DNA of 64,000 nucleotides from Mycolicibacterium sp. HK-90 (GCF_030486405.1 NZ_CP129613.1:1-64000), one strand, 5' to 3'; shown: positions 1 through 14,750, numbered from the stretch's first letter. A program made the numbers and translations. The notes: generated by a model not told the origin, from the sequence alone.

Positions 1-993
1 GTCATCGGCGCGTCCAACCGGTTCGCCCACGCCGCCACGCTCGCCATCGCCGAAGCCCCGGCCCGGGCCTACAACCCGCTGTTCATCTGGGGAGAATCCG
101 GCCTCGGCAAGACCCACCTGCTGCACGCCGCCGGCAACTATGCCCAACGCCTCTTCCCGGGCATGCGCGTGAAGTACGTCTCCACCGAGGAATTCACCAA
201 CGACTTCATCAACTCGCTGCGTGACGACCGCAAGGCGTCGTTCAAGCGCAGTTACCGCGACATCGACATCCTGCTGGTCGACGACATCCAGTTCATCGAG
301 GGCAAGGAAGGTATCCAGGAGGAGTTCTTCCATACCTTCAACACCCTGCACAACGCCAACAAGCAGATCGTCATCTCGTCGGACCGGCCGCCCAAACAGC
401 TGGCCACCCTCGAGGACCGGCTGCGCACCCGCTTCGAGTGGGGTCTGATCACCGACGTCCAGCCGCCCGAACTGGAAACCCGGATCGCGATTCTGCGCAA
501 AAAGGCGCAGATGGACCGGCTCGACGTGCCCGACGACGTGCTCGAGCTGATCGCCAGCAGCATCGAACGCAACATCCGCGAGCTCGAGGGCGCCCTGATC
601 CGCGTCACCGCGTTCGCCTCGCTGAACAAGACCCGGATCGACAAAGCCCTGGCCGAGGTGGTGTTGCGCGATCTGATCGCCGATGCCACGACGATGCAGA
701 TCAGCACGGCCGCGATCATGGCCGCCACTGCCGAGTACTTCGAGACCACCGTCGAGGAGCTGCGCGGCCCCGGAAAGACCAGGGCGCTGGCCCAGTCCCG
801 CCAGATCGCCATGTACCTGTGCCGTGAGCTCACCGATCTGTCGCTGCCCAAGATCGGCCAGGCGTTCGGGCGTGATCACACCACCGTGATGTACGCGGAG
901 AAGAAGATCCGCGGCGAAATGGCCGAGCGACGTGAGGTGTTCGACCACGTCAAGGAACTCACCACCCGGATCCGCCAGCGCGCCAAGCGCTGA
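1..993 (+). CDS. dnaA: DnaA, chromosomal replication initiator (5' part missing)
   Basis: The reading frame is open from base 1 and ends at 993, giving 330 residues; the amino-terminal part lies before the window. The AAA+ domain is visible with Walker [11 protein letters not shown] at about 91-120 and the Walker B stretch [11 protein letters not shown]. The C-terminal DNA-binding domain carries the DnaA signature around [13 protein letters not shown]. DnaA binds DnaA boxes and opens oriC. It is followed directly by the origin region and dnaN, the standard actinobacterial order. Identification is secure; only the true start is unseen. Confidence 0.98.
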   Translation, partial: VIGASNRFAHAATLAIAEAPARAYNPLFIWGESGLGKTHLLHAAGNYAQRLFPGMRVKYVSTEEFTNDFINSLRDDRKASFKRSYRDIDILLVDDIQFIEGKEGIQEEFFHTFNTLHNANKQIVISSDRPPKQLATLEDRLRTRFEWGLITDVQPPELETRIAILRKKAQMDRLDVPDDVLELIASSIERNIRELEGALIRVTAFASLNKTRIDKALAEVVLRDLIADATTMQISTAAIMAATAEYFETTVEELRGPGKTRALAQSRQIAMYLCRELTDLSLPKIGQAFGRDHTTVMYAEKKIRGEMAERREVFDHVKELTTRIRQRAKR

Positions 994-1562
994 ACCACCC
1001 CTGGATCCGTCCGTCGGAATGCCTCCGGCGTCTCACATCGTGGTCTCTCGAGGCCTCTCCGGCGAAAAATCTTGTAACAACTTTCGCCCCACTATGCGTC
1101 ACAGGTCACAGCTCACCGCTGTGGATACACCTGTGCACAACCTGCGGGCAAAGCACGGGATGAATGACAAAATCATCCACACACCGCTGTCTGTCCACAT
1201 CCGGCCGGAGGTCCGTCCACCGGTGTCCACAGCGCACTCACATCACGACACACCGAAAGTGCTGGGCAAACACCCCTTCATCCCCAGTTTTCACAGTGCC
1301 TAATACTGTTACTCAAATATCTTCTAAGAATTCTTTCTAGAAGAAGGGCGTTGGGGACACCGAGCTCACGGCCCGCCCGTCCCAGCTCGAGGAGCCCGGA
1401 TGTCACCCCGATCGATTAGCTTTCAAGTTGATGCGGAAAGCTCTACGGTGGTTCATCGACAGCGATTACCAGCTTTGTCATTCAGCGTCAGGCTGTGTGA
1501 CCCGGTTTTGGGAAGACGCTGGTAGAGCTCGTTATGGGGATCATCGAAGGGGCGCATAGCAC
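994..1562. other. oriC: oriC region between dnaA and dnaN
   Basis: This 569-base stretch has no convincing gene. It contains a cluster of DnaA-box-like 9-mers: tgtggatac (1120-1128), tgtgcacaa (1132-1140), tcatccaca (1173-1181), ctgtccaca (1191-1199) and gtgtccaca (1223-1231), most one or two mismatches from TTGTCCACA/TTATCCACA. An AT-rich block follows at about 1300-1343, unusual in this GC-rich genome and a candidate unwinding element. Position between dnaA and dnaN is the known mycobacterial oriC location. The dnaN promoter must also lie here. Confidence 0.9.
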
Positions 1563-2756
1563 GTGGCGACGACGACGGCTGGGCTGACCGACTTGAAGTT
1601 TCGCGTGGTGCGTGAGGACTTCGCGGACGCGGTGGCCTGGGTGGCCCGCAATCTGCCGACCCGGCCCACCATCCCGGTGCTGGCCGGTGTCCTGCTGACC
1701 GGCTCCGATGACGGGCTGACCATCTCGGGCTTCGACTACGAGGTGTCCGCCGAAGTTCGCGTCAGCGCCGAAATCGCTTCTCCCGGAAGCGTTTTGGTAT
1801 CCGGACGGCTGCTGTCCGACATCACCAAGGCACTGCCGGCCAAGCCGGTCGAGCTCAGTGTCGAGGGCACCCGGGTGGCGCTGACCTGTGGCAGCGCCCG
1901 GTTCTCCCTGCCGACGCTGGCCGTCGAGGACTACCCGGCCCTGCCGACCCTGCCCGAGGAAACCGGTGTGGTGTCGTCCGACCTGTTCGCCGAGGCGATC
2001 GGTCAGGTCGCGGTGGCCGCCGGCCGGGACGACACGCTGCCCATGCTGACCGGTATCCGGGTCGAGATCTCCGGCGAATCAGTCGTTTTGGCGGCCACCG
2101 ACCGGTTCCGGCTGGCCGTGCGCGAGCTGACCTGGGAAACCAGCGCCTCCGACGTCGAGGCGGCCGTGCTGGTGCCGGCCAAGACGCTGGCCGAGGCGGC
2201 CAAGGCCGGCACCGACGGCAATCAGGTGCACCTGTCACTCGGTTCCGGGGCCAGCGTCGGCAAGGACGGCCTGCTCGGTATCCGCAGCAACGGCAAGCGG
2301 AGCACGACCCGGCTGCTCGACGCCGAGTTCCCCAAGTTCCGCCAGCTGCTGCCGACCGAGCACACCGCGGTGGCGACCATCGGTGTCGCCGAGCTCACCG
2401 AGGCCATCAAGCGTGTGGCCCTCGTGGCCGACCGCGGCGCCCAGATCCGCATGGAGTTCGGCGATGACGTGCTGCGCCTGTCGGCCGGCGCCGATGACGT
2501 CGGTCGCGCCGAGGAGGATCTGCCGGTGGAGTTCGCCGGCGACCCGCTGACCATCGCGTTCAATCCCACCTACCTGACCGACGGCCTGAGCTCGCTGCAT
2601 TCGGACCGGGTGACGTTCGGGTTCACCACGCCGAGTCGCCCCGCCGTCCTGCGTCCCACGGAGGAGGATGGTGGTACCGGTGGGGGTTCGGGTCCGTTCC
2701 CCGCTGCCAAAACCGATTACGTCTATCTGTTGATGCCGGTCCGGCTTCCCGGCTGA
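1563..2756 (+). CDS. dnaN: DNA polymerase III beta subunit (sliding clamp)
   Basis: 397 residues, beginning [15 protein letters not shown] from a GTG codon. Length and sequence fit the actinobacterial beta clamp, a ring-shaped dimer that tethers polymerase III to DNA. The three-fold clamp architecture is visible as successive similar segments, and it ends with [10 protein letters not shown], the usual clamp C-terminus that contacts partners. It lies just after oriC and upstream of gnd and recF, all on the same strand. Nothing unusual. Confidence 0.98.
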   Translation: MATTTAGLTDLKFRVVREDFADAVAWVARNLPTRPTIPVLAGVLLTGSDDGLTISGFDYEVSAEVRVSAEIASPGSVLVSGRLLSDITKALPAKPVELSVEGTRVALTCGSARFSLPTLAVEDYPALPTLPEETGVVSSDLFAEAIGQVAVAAGRDDTLPMLTGIRVEISGESVVLAATDRFRLAVRELTWETSASDVEAAVLVPAKTLAEAAKAGTDGNQVHLSLGSGASVGKDGLLGIRSNGKRSTTRLLDAEFPKFRQLLPTEHTAVATIGVAELTEAIKRVALVADRGAQIRMEFGDDVLRLSAGADDVGRAEEDLPVEFAGDPLTIAFNPTYLTDGLSSLHSDRVTFGFTTPSRPAVLRPTEEDGGTGGGSGPFPAAKTDYVYLLMPVRLPG

Positions 2757-2781
2757 CCGGCGGCCGCGAGGAAGGGCGCAC

Positions 2782-3675
2782 ATGCAACTGGGGTTGGTCG
2801 GCCTGGGCAAGATGGGCTTCAACATGCGCGAGCGCCTGCGCGCGGGTGGCCATGAAGTCGTCGGCTACGACCCGCGCCCGGAAGTGAGCGACGTGGCCGG
2901 CCTGGCGGATCTGGCTGCCGCGCTCGAGACGCCGCGGGTGGTTTGGGTGATGGTGCCGTCGGGCACGGTGACGCACGAGACCATCGTGATGCTGGCCGAC
3001 GTGCTCGGTGCCGGTGACCTGGTCATCGACGGTGGAAACTCGCGCTATACCGAGGATGGACCACACGCAAAACTGTTGGGCGACAAGGGCATCAACTTCG
3101 TCGACGCCGGAGTCTCGGGCGGTGTCTGGGGCCTGCACGAGGGTTACGGACTGATGGTCGGCGGCGGCGACGCCGACGTGGCTCGAGCCATGCCGATCTT
3201 CGACACGCTGCGTCCCGAGGGTAATCCGGCCGACGGATTCGTCCATGCCGGCCCGGTCGGTGCCGGTCATTACGCCAAGATGGTGCACAACGGGATCGAG
3301 TACGGCCTCATGCACGCCTATGCCGAGGGCTATGAGCTGCTGGCGGCCGAAGATCTGATCACGGACCCGCAGGCGGTGATCCAGGCCTGGACCAATGGCA
3401 CCGTGGTGCGCTCGTGGTTGCAGCAGTTGCTGGCCAAGGCGCTCAAGGAGGATCCCGGATTCGCCGAGATCAGCGGATACACCGAGGATTCCGGGGAAGG
3501 CCGCTGGACCGTGGAGGAGGCCATCAGCCATCGGGTTCCCATGCCGGTGATCGCGGCGTCGTTGTTCGCCCGATTCGCCTCGAGGCAAGAGGACTCCCCC
3601 ACCATGAAGGCCGTGTCGGCGCTGCGCAACCAGTTCGGTGGTCACGCTGTGCACCGGATCAGCGAGTCCGGTTAG
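2782..3675 (+). CDS. gnd: 6-phosphogluconate dehydrogenase, decarboxylating (short GndA-type)
   Basis: 297 residues. The N-terminus has the Rossmann motif GLVGLGKMG, and the segment [21 protein letters not shown] region (3281-3350) is the substrate-binding signature of the 6-phosphogluconate dehydrogenase family. It oxidises and decarboxylates 6-phosphogluconate to ribulose 5-phosphate in the pentose phosphate pathway. The protein is the short actinobacterial form (about 300 residues) rather than the about 470-residue enterobacterial form. It sits 25 bases after dnaN and 11 before recF, the standard mycobacterial arrangement, so it is probably cotranscribed with them. Confidence 0.93.
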   Translation: MQLGLVGLGKMGFNMRERLRAGGHEVVGYDPRPEVSDVAGLADLAAALETPRVVWVMVPSGTVTHETIVMLADVLGAGDLVIDGGNSRYTEDGPHAKLLGDKGINFVDAGVSGGVWGLHEGYGLMVGGGDADVARAMPIFDTLRPEGNPADGFVHAGPVGAGHYAKMVHNGIEYGLMHAYAEGYELLAAEDLITDPQAVIQAWTNGTVVRSWLQQLLAKALKEDPGFAEISGYTEDSGEGRWTVEEAISHRVPMPVIAASLFARFASRQEDSPTMKAVSALRNQFGGHAVHRISESG

Positions 3676-3686
3676 GTGAGACGACG

Positions 3687-4841
3687 ATGTACGTCCGTCA
3701 CCTGGGACTGACCGACTACCGGTCCTGGGCCCATGTCGAGCTCGAGCTGGAGCCCGGCCGCACCGTATTTGTCGGCTCGAACGGTTTCGGGAAGACGAAT
3801 CTTGTTGAGGCGCTGTGGTATTGCTCAACCCTGGGCTCGCATCGGGTGGCCTCCGACGCGCCGCTGATCCGTGCCGGTGCGCAACGCGCGATCGTCTCGA
3901 GCATCGTCGTCAACGAGGGCCGGGAACTTGCCGTCGACCTCGAGATCACCAGTGGCCGGGCCAACAAGGCTCGGCTGAACCGGTCGCCGGTCAGATCCCC
4001 GCGGGAGATCCTCGGAGTGTTGCGGGCCGTGTTGTTCAGCCCGGAGGATCTTGCCCTGGTCCGCGGCGACCCAGGCGAGCGTCGGCGTTATCTCGACGAG
4101 CTGGCGACCACCCGCCGGCCGGCGATCGCGGGTATCCGTGCGGACTACGACAAGGTGGTCCGGCAACGCACCGCCTTGCTGAAAACCGCTGCGGGAGCAC
4201 GGTATCGAGGTGACCGCAGTGTGCTCGACACCCTGGATGTGTGGGACGGGCACCTGGCGGCCCACGGTGCGGCGCTGATCGCCGCACGTATCGCTCTGGT
4301 CGAGCAGCTTCATCCCGAGGTGCAGAAGGCCTACCAGTTGTTGGCACCGGCGAGCCGGCCCGCGGCGATCCGGTACCGCAGCAGTGTGGAGGCCATCGAG
4401 AACGCGCCGGGCCCGGAATCCGTGGAGTTCTACGAGGCGGCGCTGCTGGACGCGCTGGCGCGCCGTCGCGATGCCGAGTTGGATCGCGGGGTCTGTCTGG
4501 TGGGCCCGCACCGCGACGATCTCGAGCTGTGGCTGGGTGATCAACCTGCCAAAGGCTTTGCCAGCCATGGAGAATCATGGTCGATGGCGTTGGCCCTGCG
4601 GCTCGGGGCCTACGAGTTGTTGCGCTCGGACGGGGTCGATCCGGTGCTGCTGCTCGACGACGTCTTCGCCGAACTGGACACCGCGCGCCGCCAGGCGCTG
4701 GCCGCCGTCGCCGGTGAAGCCGAGCAGGTGTTGGTCACTGCCGCCGTCAGCGAGGACATCCCGCAGGACTGGGCGGTCAACCGGATCGAGATCCGCATGA
4801 CCGAAGGCGACCAGGGACGGATATCGGTGGTGCAGTCATGA
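3687..4841 (+). CDS. recF: RecF, recombination/replication repair ATPase
   Basis: 384 residues from ATG 3687 ([14 protein letters not shown]), 11 bases after the gnd stop; an upstream in-frame extension into gnd is possible but has no RecF similarity. Walker A GSNGFGKT is at residues 30-37 and the Walker B region [11 protein letters not shown] at 4648-4680. RecF is an SMC-like ABC ATPase that loads RecOR at ssDNA gaps. Its last four bases overlap the start of the next gene (ATGA), indicating translational coupling with dciA. Confidence 0.97.
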   Translation: MYVRHLGLTDYRSWAHVELELEPGRTVFVGSNGFGKTNLVEALWYCSTLGSHRVASDAPLIRAGAQRAIVSSIVVNEGRELAVDLEITSGRANKARLNRSPVRSPREILGVLRAVLFSPEDLALVRGDPGERRRYLDELATTRRPAIAGIRADYDKVVRQRTALLKTAAGARYRGDRSVLDTLDVWDGHLAAHGAALIAARIALVEQLHPEVQKAYQLLAPASRPAAIRYRSSVEAIENAPGPESVEFYEAALLDALARRRDAELDRGVCLVGPHRDDLELWLGDQPAKGFASHGESWSMALALRLGAYELLRSDGVDPVLLLDDVFAELDTARRQALAAVAGEAEQVLVTAAVSEDIPQDWAVNRIEIRMTEGDQGRISVVQS

Positions 4842-5416
4842 CGGACGATCCCGCAGAATCCCCAGACCCCACCCCCGCCGTGTCGCCCGAGGATCTCACC
4901 CGCATGCGGGGCATGGATCTGGTGCGGCGGACCCTGGAGGAAGCTCGAGGCGCGGCGCGCAGTCAGGGTAAGGACGTCGGCCGCGGCCGCCGCGCGCCGG
5001 TCCACCGGAAGGCCGGTAATGCGGGTCGCCGCCGCGCCTGGTCGGGCCCGGGTCCTGACGTCCGTGATCCGCAGCTGTTCGGGGCGGCGACCCAGGACCT
5101 GGCCAAGGTGCGGGGTTGGTCCTCGAGAGTGGCCGAAGGTTCGGTGTTCGGCCGCTGGCGGACCGTGGTGGGCGATCAGATCGCCGACCATGCCAACCCC
5201 ACCGGCCTGGCCGAAGGGGTACTGACCGTCTCGGCAGAGTCCACCGCATGGGCCACCCAGCTGCGGATGGTGCAGGCACAACTGCTGGCCAAGATCGCCG
5301 CGGCGGTCGGCGACGGCGTGGTGACCTCCCTGAAGATCGTGGGCCCGGTCGGCCCGTCCTGGCGCAAAGGGCGCTACCACGTGCCCGGCCGCGGTCCCCG
5401 CGACACTTATGGCTAG
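4838..5416 (+). CDS. dciA: DciA-type protein (DUF721), helicase-loading factor, Rv0004-like
   Basis: 192 residues. The N-terminal third is charged and probably disordered; the C-terminal DUF721 domain is recognisable in [18 protein letters not shown] and [20 protein letters not shown]721/DciA proteins replace DnaC in many bacteria and act with the replicative helicase; the mycobacterial homologue is needed for replication. The start overlaps the recF stop by four bases. Placement between recF and gyrB is the conserved one. Family assignment is firm, the molecular role comes from family knowledge. Confidence 0.92.
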   Translation: MTDDPAESPDPTPAVSPEDLTRMRGMDLVRRTLEEARGAARSQGKDVGRGRRAPVHRKAGNAGRRRAWSGPGPDVRDPQLFGAATQDLAKVRGWSSRVAEGSVFGRWRTVVGDQIADHANPTGLAEGVLTVSAESTAWATQLRMVQAQLLAKIAAAVGDGVVTSLKIVGPVGPSWRKGRYHVPGRGPRDTYG

Positions 5417-7661
<2,245 letters not shown>

Positions 7662-7675
7662 GCGGGACGCTGACG

Positions 7676-7957
7676 ATGCATACAGCTTTCATCCGGGTCA
7701 AGGTCACACCCGACGCGGCAGAGCGCGCCGCGGTCGCGATGCGGAACCTGGTCGAACCCACCACGGCCGAGCCCGGCTGCATCACCTACGAGTTCTATCG
7801 GGACCTCGAGGACCCGTCGCTGTTCCTGTGTTTCGAACATTGGGATTCCCGCGAGTCGATGGATGCGCACGGGACGACCCCACACGTTGCGGCTTTTCTC
7901 ACCGAGATGGGGCCGCTGATCGAGAAGTGGGAATACAACCACACGGCGGCGCTGTGA
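7676..7957 (+). CDS. ABM-family (YgiN-like) monooxygenase-fold protein
   Basis: 93 residues, the typical size of a single ferredoxin-like antibiotic-biosynthesis-monooxygenase domain. The pattern GCITYEFYRDLEDPSLFLCFEHWDS region (7774-7850) is the family's core: a beta strand with E-F-Y followed by the W in E-x-W/H-W-D. Such proteins act as small cofactor-free quinol oxygenases or heme/quinone-interacting enzymes; the substrate here is unknown. It is placed between gyrB (14 bases away) and gyrA (95 bases away), on the same strand, so it is probably cotranscribed with gyrase. Confidence 0.85.
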   Translation: MHTAFIRVKVTPDAAERAAVAMRNLVEPTTAEPGCITYEFYRDLEDPSLFLCFEHWDSRESMDAHGTTPHVAAFLTEMGPLIEKWEYNHTAAL

Positions 7958-8052
7958 CTTCGCGAACCCACCTGCCTTGTGCGCCACCGTAATTCACGCC
8001 GGTCCGCACGACCACGACGACCGCATAGCCGAGCCCACGAGCGAGGAACGAC

Positions 8053-10557
<2,505 letters not shown>

Positions 10558-10609
10558 CGCTGCCGCCGAGGCCCGACCCGGACCCCGGCCTGAGCTAAGG
10601 AGCTGTTAG

Positions 10610-11491
10610 GTGAGTTCACCGAACGAACCGGGATACCCGCGCACGGGCGACCGGTCGGGCAGCTCCAACGGCTCGGGGGCCGAGGGCGGGTCGGCTGCGA
10701 GCAAAGGCAGCGGAGCGGCCGCTCGGCCGGCCGGCGGCCAGATCACCGAGACCGGTGAAGCACCGCCGTGGCAGCGCGGCACCGCCCGCACCGCGCAGCA
10801 GCCGACGCCGGAGGCACGAGACGAGAGTGCTCGTACGCCGGGCGCCCACTCCCCCGGAGTGGAGGCCCGGCTACAGCGCTTCGTGTCCGGCACCGAGAAC
10901 CAAGAGACCGAGCAGCAGGCCCGGCCCCCGCGTCCGGCGTCCGGCGGCTCGCAGGCGCCACGCAGTGAGCCGGTCCGGCCGGAGGCCTATGCCAGCGAGA
11001 TCCCGGACCTGTCCGGGCCGTCGCCGCGTCCGACGCAACGCAAGACGTCCCCCGACGCCGCATCGGCGAGATCTTCGGGAGCTCCGACCACGCGGATCCA
11101 GGTTGCCAACCGCAGCCAGCAGCAGGGCCCGGTCCGGGCCAGCATGCAGATCCGCCGGGTCGACCCGTGGACTGTGCTGAAGGTCTCACTGGTGCTGTCA
11201 GTGGTGCTGTTCTTCGTGTGGATGATCGCGGTGGCGTTCCTCTACCTCGTCCTCGGCGCCATGGGTGTGTGGAGCAAGCTCAACAGCAATGTCGGCGACC
11301 TGCTGACCAGCGCCAGCGGCGCGTCCGGCGGCGAATTGGTGTCCAGCGGAACGATCTTCGGCGGGTCGGCTCTGATCGGCCTGGTCAACATCGTGGTGCT
11401 GTGTGCGATGGCGACCATCGGCGCGTTCATCTACAACCTGACCACCGATCTGGTGGGCGGCGTCGAGGTCACGCTCGCCGACAGGGATTGA
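10610..11491 (+). CDS. DUF3566 membrane protein, Rv0007-like
   Basis: 293 residues from GTG 10610, with an AAGGAG ribosome site just upstream. The first about 180 residues are Ser/Pro/Gly-rich and probably disordered. The C-terminal DUF3566 domain begins at [19 protein letters not shown] and has two hydrophobic helices (about residues 187-215 and 250-275). It follows gyrA as in all mycobacteria and many actinobacteria. The function is unknown; the position suggests a link with division or chromosome processes, but that is inference. Confidence 0.9.
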   Translation: MSSPNEPGYPRTGDRSGSSNGSGAEGGSAASKGSGAAARPAGGQITETGEAPPWQRGTARTAQQPTPEARDESARTPGAHSPGVEARLQRFVSGTENQETEQQARPPRPASGGSQAPRSEPVRPEAYASEIPDLSGPSPRPTQRKTSPDAASARSSGAPTTRIQVANRSQQQGPVRASMQIRRVDPWTVLKVSLVLSVVLFFVWMIAVAFLYLVLGAMGVWSKLNSNVGDLLTSASGASGGELVSSGTIFGGSALIGLVNIVVLCAMATIGAFIYNLTTDLVGGVEVTLADRD

Positions 11492-11547
11492 TTTGGGAGT
11501 CTGCGCCCCGGTGCGGTAATCTCTGCGCTCGGTCGATCCCAATTTTC

Positions 11548-11621
11548 GGGCCTATAGCTCAGGCGGTTAGAGCGCTTCGCTGATAACGAAGAGGTCGGAG
11601 GTTCGAGTCCTCCTAGGCCCA
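11548..11621 (+). tRNA. ileT: tRNA-Ile (anticodon GAT)
   Basis: 74 bases. The acceptor arms GGGCCTA and TAGGCCC pair fully. The anticodon arm CTTCG-ctgataa-CGAAG puts GAT at 11582-11584, and the T arm is GGAGG-ttcgagt-CCTCC. CCA is not encoded. The Ile-Ala tRNA pair after gyrA is conserved in mycobacteria. Confidence 0.98.
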
Positions 11622-11662
11622 CGACAACCGGTGTAGCCGGTGATCACCGAGAGGTTGTGCCC

Positions 11663-11785
11663 ATGCGGTTCCTGCTTCTGGCCGGCATCGCAGCCGTCGC
11701 GGTGATCGTATGGCGGTCACGACACGGTGAAGAGGTTTGGCACGACCTGGAGACTCCAGCGTCGCCGCCAGATACGGGGCCTTAG
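11663..11785 (+). CDS. Small membrane protein, DLW-39 family-like
   Basis: 40 residues from ATG 11663: a hydrophobic start (MRFLLLAGIAAVAVIVW) followed by an acidic tail with W-H-D-L-E. Very short actinobacterial proteins of about 39 residues, named DLW-39 for a D-L-W motif, are encoded at this place between tRNA-Ile and tRNA-Ala, and this matches in size, layout and location although the motif is modified (WHDL). It probably spans the membrane once. The stop codon TAG (11783-11785) lies inside the tRNA-Ala gene, so the last ten bases overlap that tRNA. Function is unknown. Confidence 0.75.
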   Translation: MRFLLLAGIAAVAVIVWRSRHGEEVWHDLETPASPPDTGP

Positions 11786-11848
11786 CTCAGTTGGTAGAGC
11801 GCTGCCTTTGCAAGGCAGATGTCAGGAGTTCGAATCTCCTAGGCTCCA
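11776..11848 (+). tRNA. alaT: tRNA-Ala (anticodon TGC)
   Basis: 73 bases. The acceptor arms GGGGCCT and AGGCTCC pair with one G-T. The anticodon stem CTGCC/GGCAG holds the loop TTTGCAA with TGC at 11809-11811. The T arm is AGGAG-ttcgaat-CTCCT. Its first ten bases are shared with the 3' end of the small membrane gene. Confidence 0.98.
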
Positions 11849-12020
11849 CAAGTCAAAATTCAAGGTTCGCCAAGCGGTTCGGCTCAGATGCCGGGCCGCT
11901 TTTCTCGTCTCACGAACCGGTTCTGCCCGGTAGGCTTCCGCTGTCCACAGACGGCGGGCCGTCCTTCCGCCTCGGGATGCTCCATACCGCTGGTAGCGCC
12001 ATCGTGAGGAAGAGGGAACC

Positions 12021-12629
12021 GTGATTCGAGCGTTCATCGTGGGCATCGCCGCATTGGCCATCGCCGGTTGCGGATCGGAGAGCACTGAACCGGCGGCGTC
12101 CAGTCCGGCTGCCACCTCGGCCGAGGCGGTGAGCGACGAACAACAGATCCGCGATCTGATCGACGCCGAGGAAGCCGCGATGGCGGGCTTCGATTTCGAC
12201 ACGATGGCCGGGCTGACGTGTGCCCAGTACCGGGACGTGGTGGTGAACCAGCCGGACACCATGTTCCCGCCCATCAGCGAGGCGGGCACCCCTGAGGAAC
12301 TGGCCGCGAAGCCCGCCGATGTGATGGCGGAGGCGCTCAAGCAGCAGTACCCCACCGCGTCGGACGCCACGATCCGCGAGTTGGTCGACGCGTTGATCCG
12401 CTACGACGAACCGGCTTACAAGGCCGCGAACCTCGAGATTCTCCGGCAGACCACCACCGTGACGATCGACAAGGTGGAGAACATCAAGGTCACCGGCGAC
12501 ACGGCGACGGCCGATCTCACCACGACGTGGCGGTCAGGCAACGAGGCGCCGGTCACCGAGACCCAGAACAACAGCTTCCTCAAAGAGGACGGCAAGTGGT
12601 TGGACTGCGAGGAGCCTGTCGCGGAATAG
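12021..12629 (+). CDS. Predicted lipoprotein, NTF2-like domain
   Basis: 202 residues from GTG 12021. The signal peptide MIRAFIVGIAALAIAGC ends in a clear lipobox (A-I-A-G-C), so Cys17 would be lipidated and the protein anchored outside the membrane. A short Ser/Ala/Thr linker is followed by a domain of about 130 residues whose pattern (DEQQIRDLIDAEEAAMAGFD, later DTATADLTTTWRSG) suggests an NTF2-like/DUF4878 fold. No substrate can be named. It converges with cwsA, 18 bases apart. Confidence 0.8.
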   Translation: MIRAFIVGIAALAIAGCGSESTEPAASSPAATSAEAVSDEQQIRDLIDAEEAAMAGFDFDTMAGLTCAQYRDVVVNQPDTMFPPISEAGTPEELAAKPADVMAEALKQQYPTASDATIRELVDALIRYDEPAYKAANLEILRQTTTVTIDKVENIKVTGDTATADLTTTWRSGNEAPVTETQNNSFLKEDGKWLDCEEPVAE

Positions 12630-12647
12630 CCGGGTAGCGCCCGGGTT

Positions 12648-13049
12648 TCAGGGTTTCGGGGTGACCTCGACACTCGGCGGCAACGGTGACGGCGGCTCGG
12701 GGCGCGCGTTGCGCCGCACGATCGAGAACGCCAACGCGCCACCGGCCAGGACGGCCGCGGCCACGCCGGCAAGCACCAGCGGGCGACGACGGCGCTTGGG
12801 CTGTGGCGGGGCGGCGGCCTCCTGAAGCACCTCGGGCAGGGCCGCGACCGCTTCGGCGGCAGCGGCCAGTTGTCGGCGCAGCTTGCCGGACTCGTACCGC
12901 TTGCGCAGCTCGGCTGCCGCGCCGGACACGGTGTTGGCGCTGATCCCCACCACACCGCGGGTCACGTCGACCGGACCGACCGTGCTGTATTTCAATCCGC
13001 GGGCTAGGCGCTGACGGGGGGCCAACCGGGCATCGACGTTCGCGGTCAT
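12648..13049 (-). CDS. cwsA: CwsA, cell wall synthesis/division membrane protein (Rv0008c-like)
   Basis: 133 residues from the ATG at 13047-13049, preceded by AAAGGTG. The sequence begins MTANVDARLAPRQRLARGLK and has one C-terminal membrane helix (VLAGVAAAVLAGGALAFSIV) after a basic KRRRR stretch, plus a proline-rich tail. CwsA of M. tuberculosis has the same place between tRNA-Ala and ppiA and similar layout; it is reported to interact with CrgA and Wag31 in polar growth and division. Assignment rests on this synteny and architecture. Confidence 0.85.
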   Translation of the reverse strand: MTANVDARLAPRQRLARGLKYSTVGPVDVTRGVVGISANTVSGAAAELRKRYESGKLRRQLAAAAEAVAALPEVLQEAAAPPQPKRRRRPLVLAGVAAAVLAGGALAFSIVRRNARPEPPSPLPPSVEVTPKP

Positions 13050-13192
13050 CGGGCACCTTTCTGGGCTCTGGCGACGGTCCTGAGGTGAAGTCGTTCTCGG
13101 GCTCAGATCCAGACTGCCATCTCCGGGCGGGTCTCGGGTCGTTGGTGGGGTATCTGACGCTCCCCGGGCCCGGGATGGCAGACTGAGTTCTC

Positions 13193-13720
13193 GTGACGAG
13201 CCCCATTCAGACCGCGACGGCGACACTGCACACCAACCGCGGCGATATCAAGATCGCACTGTTCGGAAACCACGCTCCCAAGACCGTGGCCAACTTCGTC
13301 GGCTTGGCGCAGGGCACCAAGGACTACAGCACCGAGAACGCCTCGGGTGGCACGACCGGACCCTTCTACGATGGGGCGATCTTCCACCGCGTCATCGACG
13401 GCTTCATGATCCAGGGTGGCGATCCGACCGGCACCGGCCGTGGCGGCCCGGGCTTCCAGTTCGCCGACGAGTTCCACCCCGAGCTCCAGTTCGACAAGCC
13501 CTACCTGCTGGCCATGGCCAACGCCGGGCCGGGCACCAACGGCTCGCAGTTCTTCATCACGGTCGGCCAGACGCCGCACCTGAACCGGCGCCACACCATC
13601 TTCGGTGAGGTCGTGGACCCCGAGTCGAAGAAGGTGGTCGACGCCATCGCGTCCACCCCCACCGATCGCTCCGACCGGCCGTCCGACCCGGTGGTCATCG
13701 AATCGGTCACCGTGTCATAA
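13193..13720 (+). CDS. ppiA: Cyclophilin-type peptidyl-prolyl cis-trans isomerase A
   Basis: 175 residues from GTG 13193. Cyclophilin core motifs are clear: [19 protein letters not shown] with the catalytic Arg, then [17 protein letters not shown] and HTIFGEV. It catalyses proline isomerisation during folding; no signal peptide is seen, so it is cytosolic. It diverges from cwsA and is followed by a strong hairpin terminator. Confidence 0.97.
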   Translation: MTSPIQTATATLHTNRGDIKIALFGNHAPKTVANFVGLAQGTKDYSTENASGGTTGPFYDGAIFHRVIDGFMIQGGDPTGTGRGGPGFQFADEFHPELQFDKPYLLAMANAGPGTNGSQFFITVGQTPHLNRRHTIFGEVVDPESKKVVDAIASTPTDRSDRPSDPVVIESVTVS

Positions 13721-13745
13721 CGGGCCTGCCCCGCACATACAACTG

Positions 13746-13775
13746 CGCGACGCCCCCGAGAACGGGGGCGTCGCG
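13746..13775 (+). terminator. Hairpin terminator after ppiA
   Basis: Perfect 12-base-pair stem CGCGACGCCCCC / GGGGGCGTCGCG with a six-base loop, followed by a T/G-rich tgttgtgt. It lies 26 bases after the ppiA stop and 25 before the 3' end of the convergent PH-domain gene, so it may serve both. Confidence 0.8.
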
Positions 13776-13799
13776 TGTTGTGTGGGGTATGAATCCCTC

Positions 13800-14216
13800 T
13801 CAGCGAGGGACGAAACCGGCTTGGGTGAGCGCGTCGAGGACGTCGATCGGGTCTGTGCCCAGATCCCACCGGGTGAAGACCACCAGGCGGTCGTCACTCG
13901 TGTCGATCTCCAGTAGGCGGACCTTTCGCGCGATGCGGCGGAACTCCGTGATGCGGATCCCCTGGATCTCATTGCGGCGATAGGTCCGGGTGCGCCACCA
14001 GCCGGCGACGGTGAGACCGTCTTGATTAATTGCCAGTTTCGGACGTGCCCGCCACGACAATATTGCGAACGTGAGCAATCCCACGCCAGCTATGCCGGCA
14101 AGAACACGTCCTGGCGGGTCTGTGATCAGCGTCACAGCTGCGATAGCCATCATAAGTCCGGCTATGCCACAACCTGCGACTCCAGCGGCCGGTGGGCTCC
14201 AATGAGTTTGCTGCAT
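13800..14216 (-). CDS. PH-domain membrane protein, Rv0010c-like
   Basis: 138 residues. Two hydrophobic helices (about residues 10-55) are followed by a PH-like domain with the segment INQDGLTVAGWWRTRTYRRNEI and a C-terminal DVLDALTQAGFVPR. The layout and position between ppiA and crgA match Rv0010c of M. tuberculosis (similar length). Function unknown; the family occurs near division genes. Confidence 0.85.
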   Translation of the reverse strand: MQQTHWSPPAAGVAGCGIAGLMMAIAAVTLITDPPGRVLAGIAGVGLLTFAILSWRARPKLAINQDGLTVAGWWRTRTYRRNEIQGIRITEFRRIARKVRLLEIDTSDDRLVVFTRWDLGTDPIDVLDALTQAGFVPR

Positions 14217-14371
14217 GGGTTCTTCACACCCTCTTACCGCGACTAATGGAGTTATCCACAGGTGCTATCCCCAATGGGGATGAATCACAACGATGTGATT
14301 GAGCGCCGACGAGGTTGCTGAGCTGGTAACGCTGAAAACGTAAGATGAATTCATTATGGTGCAGTCTCAGA

Positions 14372-14656
14372 TCAGCGCCAGCGCATGGTGAGCAACAGCC
14401 CACTGATCATGAAGGCAAATGCGATGGCGTAGTTCCACGGGCCGAGATCAGCCATCCACTGCAGGAAGGACGGCGTGTCGATCGGGTTGGTCGCGGCCAG
14501 CTGGAACACCAGCAGCCAGAGCAGACCGAACAGCATGAGGCCGATGAACAGCGCGACGAACCACACACTGGACGGCCCGGCTTTCACCTTGACCGGAGTC
14601 CGGCTCACCGGCTTGATGGTGAAATCGTTCTTTTTGCGGACTTTGGACTTGGGCAT
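14372..14656 (-). CDS. crgA: CrgA, cell division protein
   Basis: 94 residues with the family's basic N-terminus [12 protein letters not shown] and two transmembrane helices (about residues 30-52 and 72-92). CrgA is an actinobacterial divisome membrane protein that recruits FtsI/PBP3 and interacts with FtsZ and CwsA. The gene faces away from the DUF881 gene at 14751, as in M. tuberculosis. Confidence 0.95.
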   Translation of the reverse strand: MPKSKVRKKNDFTIKPVSRTPVKVKAGPSSVWFVALFIGLMLFGLLWLLVFQLAATNPIDTPSFLQWMADLGPWNYAIAFAFMISGLLLTMRWR

Positions 14657-14750
14657 GGGTACCTTCGCGGACAGTCGGCGTCACACGGTGCGACGATGAG
14701 GCAGGATGCCTCACGAGCCTAACGTAGCTGCACGTCCAGGAGAGACAGCG

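Noticed and set aside
932..1303. Open frame across the dnaA end and oriC
   Set aside because: Spans the DnaA-box cluster and has no coherent protein pattern; treated as part of the origin.
3414..3686. Extension of recF into gnd
   Set aside because: The extra residues overlap gnd and have no RecF similarity; ATG 3687 gives the normal MYVRHL start.
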